Below are positions 1-5,098 of a stretch of DNA of 5,098 bases, piece by piece. The stretch is taken from NCBI GenBank assembly GCA_934869045.1, contig CAKXAF010000119.1, positions 934-6,031 on the forward strand, read 5' to 3'. The DNA comes from an uncultured Nitrososphaerota archaeon. Its GTDB lineage: Bacteria; Bacillota; Clostridia; Oscillospirales; Ruminococcaceae. Positions within the stretch are counted from its first letter, which is position 1. Every line of letters starts with the position of its first letter. The notes beneath the pieces were generated by a model. It was not told the DNA's origin. It made no database searches and was given only the letters and a program-made list of their open reading frames with translations. The translations under genes and the position numbers were made by a program.

Positions 1-1
1 T

Positions 2-601
2 CCTTATACCACTCCCTTCGGAGGGTTGGGCGCCGACGAGGAGATTGAGGAGATCCCTGTCAAGGATCTGGCCCTGTATGTGGGACAGAACACCCACTAT
101 TTTCTCCCCAAGTTCAAGGAAATCGCCACCCGGAAAAAGGCCGCCAGCTGGAACTGGTCTGCCTTTTTCCTGGACAGCATCTACCTGTTCTACCGCAAAA
201 TGTGGGGTTGGGCCGCGCTGGTCACGGTGATATCCCTCCTGCTCTCCCTTCCCAGTATGGTCATTTTTTACAACGCCATGCTTTTCAACGCGGGAGCGGA
301 CATGCTGATCAGCGAAAACACGTTGCTCCTTCTGGACAATGCCAGCAACATCTGCTACATCCTGTCCCTGGTAATGAAGCTGGCGGTGGCTGCTTTCAGC
401 AACTGGCTATACAAGGAAACGGTTTTCCGGAACGTCAAAAAACTGCGGGCAGAAAGAAAAGATGCGCCGGACTACTCCACCGTCCTGACTGCCAAAGGCG
501 GCGTATCCAAAACCGCCGTCATCATCTGCGTAGCTGTGACCTTAGTGCTGTCCTTCGCGATGTCCTTTACCATGGTCAGCGCAATTTTCAAACTCTATTG
601 A
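2..601 (+). CDS. DUF2628-type membrane protein, 5' end outside window
   Basis: This is the C-terminal part of an integral membrane protein of unknown function, resembling the DUF2628 family of Firmicutes. The reading frame is open to the window edge, so the true start lies upstream. The TTG at 26 is an unlikely start because it has only a GGAGG directly abutting it with no spacing, and the eight codons before it (PYTTPFGG) look like the linker seen in this family. Counting from the codon at 2, an acidic segment with PVKDLALYVGQNTHYFLPKF (about 19-38) leads into the aromatic family signature SWNWSAFFLDSIYLFYRKMW (about 49-68). Three hydrophobic spans follow (about 68-92, 112-134, 171-194), with a basic loop between the last two. 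Family members often carry an N-terminal zinc ribbon, which would be upstream here; that is family knowledge, not seen. It is followed 43 nt later by galU on the same strand and is probably co-transcribed with it. Its function is unknown. Confidence 0.75.
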   Translation, partial: PYTTPFGGLGADEEIEEIPVKDLALYVGQNTHYFLPKFKEIATRKKAASWNWSAFFLDSIYLFYRKMWGWAALVTVISLLLSLPSMVIFYNAMLFNAGADMLISENTLLLLDNASNICYILSLVMKLAVAAFSNWLYKETVFRNVKKLRAERKDAPDYSTVLTAKGGVSKTAVIICVAVTLVLSFAMSFTMVSAIFKLY

Positions 602-644
602 TTCCGGCGGAACTCCCGCCTACCAAAAACACGGAGGAACGTCC

Positions 645-1514
645 ATGAAAATCAAAAAAGCAGTCATCCCTGCGGCAGGCCTCGGCACCCGGGTCCTGCC
701 TGCTTCCAAGGCCATGCCCAAGGAAATGCTCTCCATCGTCGATAAGCCCGCCATCCAGTACATCGTAGAGGAGGCGGCCAAAAGCGGCATTGAAGATATT
801 CTCATTATCACAAGCCGCGGAAAAACCACCGTCGAGGATCACTTCGACCGGTCGCCGGAGCTGGAAAAGCGCCTGCTGGATTCCGGAAAGATCGATGTGT
901 ACAACCAGATTGTAGATATCACCAAGCTGGCCAACATCACTTATACCCGCCAGCATGAGGTGAAGGGCCTTGGCCACGCGATTCTCTGCGCGAAGGCCTT
1001 TGTCGGGGACGAGCCCTTCGCTGTTCTGTACGGGGACGACGTGATCCTGGGCGAAAACCCTGTCTGCAAGCAGCTCTGCGACGCCTATGACGAATACGGC
1101 CTGGGCGTTGTGGGGATCAAGGAAGTCACCTTGGAGCAGATTCAGAAGTACTCCTCCATGAAGCTGGACAGTCTGGGCGGAAACCGCTATAAAATTACCG
1201 ATATGATCGAAAAGCCCAGACCGGAGGAGGTTTTTTCCCTTTTCTCCATCCTGGGACGCTGTGTGCTGCCGCCGCGGATTTTCTCCATCCTGGAGACCAT
1301 CCCCTACGGCTACGGCGGTGAGCTGCAGCTCACCGACGCCATGAAGGTCCTCGCCCAGGAGGAAGGCATCATCGGCGTGGATTTTGACGGCCGCCGCTAT
1401 GACATGGGCAGCAAGCTGGGCATCCTGGAGGCCATCGTCGAGGTGGGGCTGACCCACCCGGAAACCGGCGACGGATTCCGCCAGTACCTAAAAAACATTG
1501 CGGAACGCCTGTAA
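645..1514 (+). CDS. galU: UTP--glucose-1-phosphate uridylyltransferase
   Basis: This cytoplasmic enzyme makes UDP-glucose from UTP and glucose-1-phosphate, the donor for glycolipid, polysaccharide and teichoic-acid synthesis and for galactose use. The 289-residue length is normal for bacterial GalU. Visible motifs are the nucleotide-binding loop PAAGLGTRVLPASK (9-22), PKEM (25-28), IQYIVEEA (37-44), KGLGHAILCAK (107-117), the metal-binding GDD (130-132), the catalytic-lysine motif EKP (189-191), GGELQLTDA (224-232) and YDMGSKLG (252-259). The ATG at 645 has a GGAGG at 633-637 with 7-nt spacing. Two stretches differ from the E. coli/Bacillus pattern: KYSSMKLDSL (169-178) where KYG-hydrophobic is usual, and SLFSILGRCVLPP (198-210) where SN-A-GRYVL-P is usual. 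From memory these are shared by a clostridial subgroup. A 5-bp hairpin (606-620) lies in the gap before it but has no U-tract. A relative acting on another sugar phosphate cannot be excluded, but GalU is by far the best call. Confidence 0.93.
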   Translation: MKIKKAVIPAAGLGTRVLPASKAMPKEMLSIVDKPAIQYIVEEAAKSGIEDILIITSRGKTTVEDHFDRSPELEKRLLDSGKIDVYNQIVDITKLANITYTRQHEVKGLGHAILCAKAFVGDEPFAVLYGDDVILGENPVCKQLCDAYDEYGLGVVGIKEVTLEQIQKYSSMKLDSLGGNRYKITDMIEKPRPEEVFSLFSILGRCVLPPRIFSILETIPYGYGGELQLTDAMKVLAQEEGIIGVDFDGRRYDMGSKLGILEAIVEVGLTHPETGDGFRQYLKNIAERL

Positions 1515-1532
1515 AAAACGGCTGATCTTATT

Positions 1533-1538
1533 AGGAGG
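1533..1538 (+). promoter_or_regulatory. Shine-Dalgarno site setting the Dabb gene start
   Basis: AGGAGG at 1533-1538 sits 7 nt before the ATG at 1546. It decides between that ATG, an out-of-frame ATG at 1541 that hits TGA after two codons, and the upstream in-frame TTG at 1498 that would lie inside galU with no ribosome-binding site. Confidence 0.8.
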
Positions 1539-1545
1539 ACATGAT

Positions 1546-1851
1546 ATGATCCGGCACATTGTACTTTGGAAGCTGAAGGAACAGACGGAGGACGGCGCCC
1601 GTGAGCAGAACGCCGCCGCCATCAAGGCCGGCCTGGAAGGCCTGGTGGGGCGGATCGACGGGCTGCTCAGGGCCGAAGTTACCACCAGCATCGCCCCCGG
1701 CGGCTATGATCTCTGCCTGTACAGCGAGCTGCGGGACGCGGAGGCCCTAGCTTTTTATCGAGATCACCCCCTGCACAAGGAGGTCCAGGCCCTGGTTCAC
1801 CGCTCTATGACAGAGCGCGTCGCCTTTGACGGCGAGATCGCGTCATGCTGA
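1546..1851 (+). CDS. Dabb (stress-responsive A/B barrel) domain protein
   Basis: This is a 101-residue single-domain protein of the Dabb family (ferredoxin-like alpha/beta barrel that usually dimerises). Members range from stress-induced proteins to small cyclases and are mostly uncharacterised in Firmicutes. The family pattern is clear: the N-terminal strand MIRHIVLWKLKE (1-12), a central helix rich in Ala/Glu (14-32), the IDGL turn (37-40), the strand YDLCLYSEL (54-62), the conserved YRDHPLHKEV (71-80, Y-x-x-HP-x-H), and the closing strand RVAFDGEI (91-98). The start at ATG 1546 is fixed by the Shine-Dalgarno site and by the conserved first strand beginning at residue 2. It lies 31 nt after galU and overlaps the next gene by 7 nt, so it belongs to the same operon and is probably translationally coupled downstream. 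No catalytic role can be assigned. Confidence 0.88.
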   Translation: MIRHIVLWKLKEQTEDGAREQNAAAIKAGLEGLVGRIDGLLRAEVTTSIAPGGYDLCLYSELRDAEALAFYRDHPLHKEVQALVHRSMTERVAFDGEIASC

Positions 1852-2195
1852 TCGAGGCGCTACAGGTGGGCGACCTGGAGCGGTTCCGTGGGCTACTGGA
1901 CGAAGCGCGGTATGAGGAAGGCCGAAAGTCCCTGGAGGACGGGCAGTTCACTGCCCTCCGTCACGCTATCCGCGGCCGGGAGATCGAGGTGTACGTTGCC
2001 AAGGAAGGCTGTGTGCTGGTCGGCTTTTCTGCTGTATCCATACAGTTTCGGCTGGAATCCTGCACCTATGAGGCGGAGTTCCGCGGGCGCTACCTCCGCC
2101 CCCAGTACCGGACCTGCGGTTTAGAGACGCGCCTGAATGAATTTATGACCGATGCGCTGGAGATTCGGGGTCTTTCCCTTCCCGCCGGTTTCTGA
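1845..2195 (+). CDS. Short GNAT-like protein, possibly truncated
   Basis: This 116-residue protein resembles the first two-thirds of a GNAT (acyl-CoA N-acyltransferase) fold; no closer family is recognised. An N-terminal alpha-helical part (1-42) with ALQVGDLERFRGLLDEA is followed by strands EVYVAKEGCVLVGFSAVSI (48-66) and YEAEFRGRYLRPQYRTCGLE (75-94), then a helix ending near 109. The last strand plus YRTCGL is where the acetyl-CoA pyrophosphate loop (R/Q-x-x-G-x-G/A) would be. Here it reads R89-T-C-G92-L-E94, with Glu replacing the second small residue. The usual final strand, helix and C-terminal strand (another 30-50 residues) are absent, so the protein is either a minimal or degenerate relative or is cut short by frameshift. 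The ATG at 1845 overlaps the Dabb stop by 7 nt and has no strong Shine-Dalgarno site, which fits translational coupling. The coding call is firm from spacing and packing; the GNAT assignment is moderate and activity is doubtful. Confidence 0.6.
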   Translation: MLIEALQVGDLERFRGLLDEARYEEGRKSLEDGQFTALRHAIRGREIEVYVAKEGCVLVGFSAVSIQFRLESCTYEAEFRGRYLRPQYRTCGLETRLNEFMTDALEIRGLSLPAGF

Positions 2196-2210
2196 AGCTG
2201 GAGGTTCACC

Positions 2211-2585
2211 ATGTTTGGACAACAAGGCAAGAAAAAAGAATTCCTGCTGGAGGCCAAGGATATCCGTCCTCTGGTAAATACGCAGATGGGCTGTATTGCC
2301 ACTGACCGCATCACCGTCGATGGGAAGCGCGTGGGCTTCTGCTACCGGGAAAAGACGGATGGGACCCATCCGGACACCGGCTGGCGCTTTTTCGCGGGGG
2401 ACGAAAGTGACGAATATCTGGACAACCCGGACAACAGCTCCGTTTTCTGCCTCAATACCATTGCAAACTATGATCGGGACATCCTCCCTCTGCTGGACAG
2501 CCCGGCCGGAACCGCCTTTTTCCGTGACCCGGAGACCGGCGATTTTGTGCTGGATGCGGAATGGATGGAAGGGCAGTTTGATTGA
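2211..2585 (+). CDS. DUF2185 (Imm33-like) domain protein
   Basis: This 124-residue soluble, acidic protein matches the DUF2185 family, whose domain is also annotated as Imm33-like because some members sit as immunity genes beside polymorphic toxins. Three family blocks are visible: MGCIATDRITVDGKRVGFCY (26-45), DTGWRFFAGDESDEYLDNPD (55-74) and LNTIANYDRDILPLLDSPAG (81-100), followed by TAFFRDPETGDFV near the C terminus, so the domain is complete. There is no signal peptide or membrane segment. The start ATG has a GGAGG at 2200-2204 with 6-nt spacing, and the gene begins 15 nt after the GNAT-like stop in the same frame. It is the last gene before the terminator at 2686-2735. No toxin gene is seen in the window, so an immunity role is not supported here. 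Many stand-alone copies occur in Firmicute chromosomes with unknown function. Confidence 0.82.
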   Translation: MFGQQGKKKEFLLEAKDIRPLVNTQMGCIATDRITVDGKRVGFCYREKTDGTHPDTGWRFFAGDESDEYLDNPDNSSVFCLNTIANYDRDILPLLDSPAGTAFFRDPETGDFVLDAEWMEGQFD

Positions 2586-2685
2586 CACCTATAGGCTGTC
2601 CCCAATTTTTCAAAAAATGATCGTGGCGGAACAGCGCCCCCGGCCTTTCCCTCCGCTGTGGTAAACTAGTGTCTTCTGATATCTC

Positions 2686-2735
2686 AAGCGCGTCCAGCGC
2701 CCAATTGCGGGCATTCCGGACGCGCTTTTCGTTTT
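2686..2735 (+). terminator. Rho-independent terminator of the galU-DUF2185 unit
   Basis: A perfect 10-bp inverted repeat (AAGCGCGTCC at 2686-2695, GGACGCGCTT at 2718-2727) encloses a 22-nt loop that can itself pair GCCC (2699-2702) with GGGC (2709-2712). The 3' arm runs into TTTTCGTTTT (2726-2735). This is a strong + strand intrinsic terminator. The opposite strand lacks a U-tract, so it acts in one direction. The 100 nt between the DUF2185 stop and the stem hold no reading frame or recognisable site and are probably 3' UTR. Confidence 0.88.
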
Positions 2736-2759
2736 CTCCCGGCAATTTTCCCGGAAGCG

Positions 2760-2788
2760 TTTACAAATCCGCTGCTTTGTGCTATTCT
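2760..2788 (+). promoter_or_regulatory. Extended -10 promoter for the AEC-SGNH pair
   Basis: TTTACA (2760-2765, five of six matches to the -35 consensus) is separated by 17 nt from TATTCT (2783-2788, four of six matches to the -10 consensus). A TGC immediately before the -10 (2780-2782) gives the TGn extended -10 element that is common in Gram-positive sigma-A promoters. Transcription would begin near 2795, leaving a leader of about 35 nt with an AAGGGGA ribosome-binding site at 2816-2822. The leader is too short for a riboswitch. The placement just after a terminator supports a new transcription unit. Confidence 0.7.
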
Positions 2789-2828
2789 GAAACATAGTGA
2801 ATCAAATCAACAGCAAAGGGGATGGATT

Positions 2829-3770
2829 ATGGAAAATCTGATGATCAGTGCCAACGCTGTACTTCCCCTGATGCTCTGCATCGGGGCGGGCTATCTCACC
2901 CGGCGGCTGAATTGGGCGGACGACGCTTTTTTCACTAAATGCAACAATTACTGTTTTAAAGCGTTCATGTCCCTGATGCTTTTTACTAATGTCTACGACG
3001 CGGATCTGAAGACAGCTTTCCAGCCCAAGCTGGTGCTGTTTACGGCAGCCGGCGTTCTGGCGGTGGCGGGAGCCGCCTTTTTGGGCGTCCGGCTTCTGGT
3101 GAAGGACCCCAGCCGCCGCGCAGTCCTCACCCAGGGAATTTTCCGCAGCAATTACGTTATCTTCGGTATTCCGGTCGCCGCCAACCTTTACGGCGAGGGG
3201 AATATCGCCACCGCAGCGCTGCTTTCCGCCGTGGCAGTTCCGATGTTCAATGTTCTGGCGGTTTTGACGCTGGAATATTATTCCACCGCCCACAAAAGCA
3301 GCTGGAAGGCCATTCTCAAAGGCGTTGTCACCAATCCTCTGATCCTGGGGGCCGCTGCGGGACTTCTGATGAAGCTGATGCCCTTCGGACTCCCCTACGC
3401 TCTCTCCAAGGCCATCGGCGACCTGGCAAAGATCGCCACTCCGCTGGCCCTGGTGGTGTTGGGCGCGACTTTTCACTTTCAGGCAGTGGGGAAAAACCTC
3501 CGCTACCTGACCATTGGCGTATTGGGTAAAACTCTGATTGTACCGCTGGTCATGATCCCTTTGGCTGTACTCTGCGGGTTCCGGGGCATTGAGCTGCTTT
3601 CCCTGACGATTCTCTTTGCCTCCCCTACGGCGGTCTCCTCCTTTACCATGGCGGAGGCAGCCGGACATGACGGAGAACTGGCCGGGCAGCAAGTCGTATT
3701 CAGTAGTCTGCTCTCCCTAGTCACGGTCTTTCTTTGGGTTTTCATTTTGAAAAGCTTTGCGCTGTTATAA
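2829..3770 (+). CDS. AEC-family transporter (auxin efflux carrier / malate permease type)
   Basis: This is a 313-residue membrane permease of the AEC family, secondary carriers in the bile/arsenite/riboflavin transporter-like fold; characterised bacterial members move malate, malonate or related organic anions. About ten hydrophobic spans can be placed (roughly 5-25, 35-55, 67-89, 97-119, 125-149, 160-184, 196-217, 225-249, 254-275, 286-310), arranged as two five-helix halves. Family-typical stretches are RSNYVIFGIPVA (106-117), VTNPLILGAAAGL (167-179), the unwound helix segment ATPLALVVLGATF (203-215) and ASPTAVSSFTMAEAAG (264-279). The length is normal. ATG 2829 follows AAGGGGA with 6-7 nt spacing; an ATG at 2822 is out of frame. 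It is the first gene after the promoter at 2760-2788, and a hydrolase gene follows 19 nt later. The substrate and direction of transport cannot be read from sequence. Confidence 0.92.
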   Translation: MENLMISANAVLPLMLCIGAGYLTRRLNWADDAFFTKCNNYCFKAFMSLMLFTNVYDADLKTAFQPKLVLFTAAGVLAVAGAAFLGVRLLVKDPSRRAVLTQGIFRSNYVIFGIPVAANLYGEGNIATAALLSAVAVPMFNVLAVLTLEYYSTAHKSSWKAILKGVVTNPLILGAAAGLLMKLMPFGLPYALSKAIGDLAKIATPLALVVLGATFHFQAVGKNLRYLTIGVLGKTLIVPLVMIPLAVLCGFRGIELLSLTILFASPTAVSSFTMAEAAGHDGELAGQQVVFSSLLSLVTVFLWVFILKSFALL

Positions 3771-3789
3771 ACGATGAAAGGATGATACT

Positions 3790-4851
3790 ATGGCTGAAAA
3801 AATCGAAAAACTGGATCCCAATTTCCGGAAGCAGGAGTTGAAGGGCGGGTTTTGCTACCGCGATCTCTACTCCTGTGAGAACGTGGCCGTCGGCGGGCTG
3901 TTTCCCGGGACCTTCTGCCGCATGAATCCGGAGATCCTGCCGCAGATCCCCTCTGAAGGCGTCCGGGAGCTGGCGTGGCACACCGCAGGTGCTACGGTGC
4001 GGTTCCGCGTGCCGGGCGGACGGTTTGCTGTCCGAATGAAGCTGCGGTATGGCGGCGACATGTCCCATATGCCCAGGAGCGGCATCGGCGGGCTGGACGT
4101 CTATTTTGGGACAGGAACGGGCCGTACCTTCTGTGCCGGTTTCCGCGGGGAGACCAGCGGCGCCCGGGACGTTGCCGGGGAAGTGACGCTTCCTTCCGGG
4201 GAAGAGGAGGTTTTGCTCCATCTCCCGCTGTACGATGGTGTGACCCAGCTGGAGCTGGGCTTCCCCGAAGGGATTCAGCCGGAACGACCCGCTCCCTACC
4301 GGATTGATAAGCCTGTCCTGTTCTATGGCTCTTCGATCACCCAAGGCGGCTGCGCCAGCCGTCCCGGAAATTGCTACACTGCCATGATTTCCCGGCTGTT
4401 GGACTGCAGCACCTGGAACCTGGGCTTTTCCGGCAACGCCAAAGGCGAACCGGAGATGGCTTCCTACATCGCGGAACTCCCCATGAGCGCCTTTGTCTAT
4501 GACTACGACCACAACGCCCCCTCCAGCGAACACCTGGAAAGGACCCACCTGCCTTTCCTCCGCACCATTCTGGAGAAACAGCCGGATCTGCCGGTGGTGC
4601 TGGTCAGCAAGCCGGACTATCACAACTGCAATGCCAATCGGAAGGACAATGACAAACGCCGCGAAACCATTCTCCGCACCTACTTGTGGGCGCGGGAACA
4701 GGGATACCGGGTGGAATTTGTTGATGGCAGCACTCTTTTCAAGGGCCCATTTGCCATGGACTGCACGGTGGACGGATGCCACCCCAATGATCTGGGGTTC
4801 TCCTGCATGGCGCAGGGAATCGCGCCGCTCCTTCAGCGCATCATGAAATAG
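3790..4851 (+). CDS. Two-domain SGNH/GDSL hydrolase (esterase/deacylase)
   Basis: This 353-residue cytoplasmic enzyme (no signal peptide or membrane span) combines an N-terminal beta-rich domain with a C-terminal SGNH hydrolase domain, as in the GxDLY plus Lipase_GDSL_3 architecture. The N-terminal part (about 58-160) contains GLDVY at 101-105, a V-for-L version of the GxDLY signature. In the hydrolase domain (about 174-353) all four blocks are visible: block I YGSSITQG (179-186, likely nucleophile S182), block II NLGFSGNAKGE with G215 (210-220), block III DYDHNAP with N242 (238-244), and block V DGCHPND with D328 and H331. The catalytic set is therefore complete. Family members hydrolyse esters or acyl groups, often acetyl groups on carbohydrates; the substrate here is unknown. 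ATG 3790 follows AAAGGA (3777-3782) with 7-nt spacing. The 19-nt gap behind the AEC transporter and shared promoter imply co-expression with it. Confidence 0.9.
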   Translation: MAEKIEKLDPNFRKQELKGGFCYRDLYSCENVAVGGLFPGTFCRMNPEILPQIPSEGVRELAWHTAGATVRFRVPGGRFAVRMKLRYGGDMSHMPRSGIGGLDVYFGTGTGRTFCAGFRGETSGARDVAGEVTLPSGEEEVLLHLPLYDGVTQLELGFPEGIQPERPAPYRIDKPVLFYGSSITQGGCASRPGNCYTAMISRLLDCSTWNLGFSGNAKGEPEMASYIAELPMSAFVYDYDHNAPSSEHLERTHLPFLRTILEKQPDLPVVLVSKPDYHNCNANRKDNDKRRETILRTYLWAREQGYRVEFVDGSTLFKGPFAMDCTVDGCHPNDLGFSCMAQGIAPLLQRIMK

Positions 4852-4874
4852 GATTCCTGCGGCAGGCTGCATAA

Positions 4875-4891
4875 CGCCGGAAAAACCGGCG
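4875..4891. other. Intergenic 6-bp GC hairpin without U-tract
   Basis: CGCCGG (4875-4880) and CCGGCG (4886-4891) form a perfect stem around an AAAAA loop, 23 nt after the SGNH hydrolase stop. No T-run follows on either strand, so it is not a convincing intrinsic terminator. It may be a transcript-end stabiliser, a weak attenuator, or chance. Confidence 0.45.
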
Positions 4892-4913
4892 ATACTTCTA
4901 GTAAATGCAATAC

Positions 4914-4920
4914 AAGGAGG
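4914..4920 (+). promoter_or_regulatory. Near-perfect Shine-Dalgarno site of the 3'-terminal gene
   Basis: AAGGAGG at 4914-4920 stands 7 nt before ATG 4928. It is the best ribosome-binding site in the window and is the main evidence that the short open frame at the window end is a real gene. Confidence 0.8.
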
Positions 4921-4927
4921 AACCGCT

Positions 4928-5098
4928 ATGCCGCGTGGCGTCAGAAAAGCTGTTTGTTACGAAGAGGAACTGATGAAAATTGATGCCCAAATCACCAAAT
5001 GGCAGAATACCATCGAGGAGCTCCGCCGCTCCCGAAAACAGCTACTGGAGGAAAAGGAGCGGGCTGTTGTTACCCGTATTGATGGCTGTATGGATTTT
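4928..5098 (+). CDS. Small coiled-coil protein, 3' end outside window
   Basis: The open frame runs 57 codons from ATG 4928 to the last base without a stop, so the gene is partial at its 3' end. It starts MPRGVRKAVCYEEELMKIDA and continues as a highly charged amphipathic helix (about 11-46), with hydrophobic residues spaced three or four apart (L15, I18, I22, W25, I29, L32, L39, L40) typical of a coiled coil. It is then followed by AVVTRIDGCMDF. The basic MPRGV-type start and the single helix recall, from memory, small uncharacterised proteins of 60-80 residues common in gut Clostridia, some of which sit in mobile elements. No domain or function is recognised. The excellent Shine-Dalgarno site and helix pattern make the coding call likely. 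It lies 76 nt after the SGNH hydrolase, so it may be read through from that unit or have its own promoter; none is clear. Confidence 0.7.
   Translation, partial: MPRGVRKAVCYEEELMKIDAQITKWQNTIEELRRSRKQLLEEKERAVVTRIDGCMDF

Noticed and set aside
606..620. 5-bp hairpin GGCGG/CCGCC between the DUF2628 gene and galU
   Set aside because: It has no U-tract and only a short stem, so it is not a terminator. I have no grounds to call it an attenuator.
588..1457. Long minus-strand open frame opposite galU (289 codons)
   Set aside because: It mirrors galU, whose + strand product has all family motifs. The antisense product is a low-quality H/D/G/Q-rich sequence with no family pattern and no ribosome-binding site.
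1498..1545. Upstream TTG start extending the Dabb protein by 16 residues
   Set aside because: It would lie within the end of galU with no ribosome-binding site, and the conserved first strand of the domain starts at ATG 1546 behind a good AGGAGG.
2603..2618. A/T-rich near-palindrome ATTTTTCAAAAAAT in the 3' UTR after DUF2185
   Set aside because: It has no GC stem and lies well before the strong terminator; chance A/T runs explain it.
2802..3692. Long minus-strand open frame opposite the AEC transporter (296 codons)
   Set aside because: The product is rich in Gln, His, Gly and Arg as expected from reading a membrane-protein gene backwards, and it would run through the promoter region of the real gene.
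3742..4872. Long minus-strand open frame opposite the SGNH hydrolase (376 codons)
   Set aside because: It is a shadow of a clear + strand enzyme with complete catalytic blocks. Long antisense frames are common at this base composition.
4868..4896. Possible promoter (TGCATA ... GATACT) before the small coiled-coil gene
   Set aside because: The -35-like part is very poor, and the elements overlap the hairpin; support is too weak to annotate.

Overview
The window looks like chromosome from a mid-to-high-GC, low-complexity-free Firmicute, most likely a gut Clostridium-class bacterium of the Oscillospiraceae type. This is inferred from strong GGAGG-type Shine-Dalgarno sites before nearly every gene, tight same-strand gene packing, and the family make-up (DUF2628 membrane protein, a clostridial-style short GalU, DUF2185, AEC transporter). 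All convincing genes are on the + strand. There are no RNA genes, insertion sequences, CRISPR arrays or attachment sites that I can recognise.

Region 1 (1-2735) reads as one transcription unit of five genes: the 3' part of a DUF2628-type membrane protein, galU (UTP-glucose-1-phosphate uridylyltransferase), a Dabb (stress-responsive A/B barrel) protein, a short GNAT-like protein that overlaps the Dabb gene by 7 nt, and a DUF2185/Imm33-like protein. Gaps are 43, 31, -7 and 15 nt, and no promoter is visible between them. The unit ends about 100 nt after the last gene at a strong intrinsic terminator (2686-2735).

Region 2 (2736-4851) begins straight after that terminator with an extended -10 sigma-A-like promoter (2760-2788) and carries two genes 19 nt apart: an AEC-family (auxin efflux carrier/malonate-malate permease type) transporter and a cytoplasmic two-domain SGNH/GDSL hydrolase. 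The natural reading is a transporter moving an organic anion or small acylated compound, paired with an intracellular esterase or deacylase. The substrate cannot be read from the sequence.

Region 3 (4852-5098) has a short intergenic stretch with a 6-bp hairpin lacking a U-tract, then a very good Shine-Dalgarno site and the start of a small coiled-coil protein that runs off the window end.

Overall this is mostly ordinary chromosomal content with good family assignments. I do not see convincing evidence for a new multi-gene system. The least explained items are the Dabb/GNAT-like/DUF2185 trio behind galU, the degenerate and short GNAT-like protein, and the AEC-SGNH pair.
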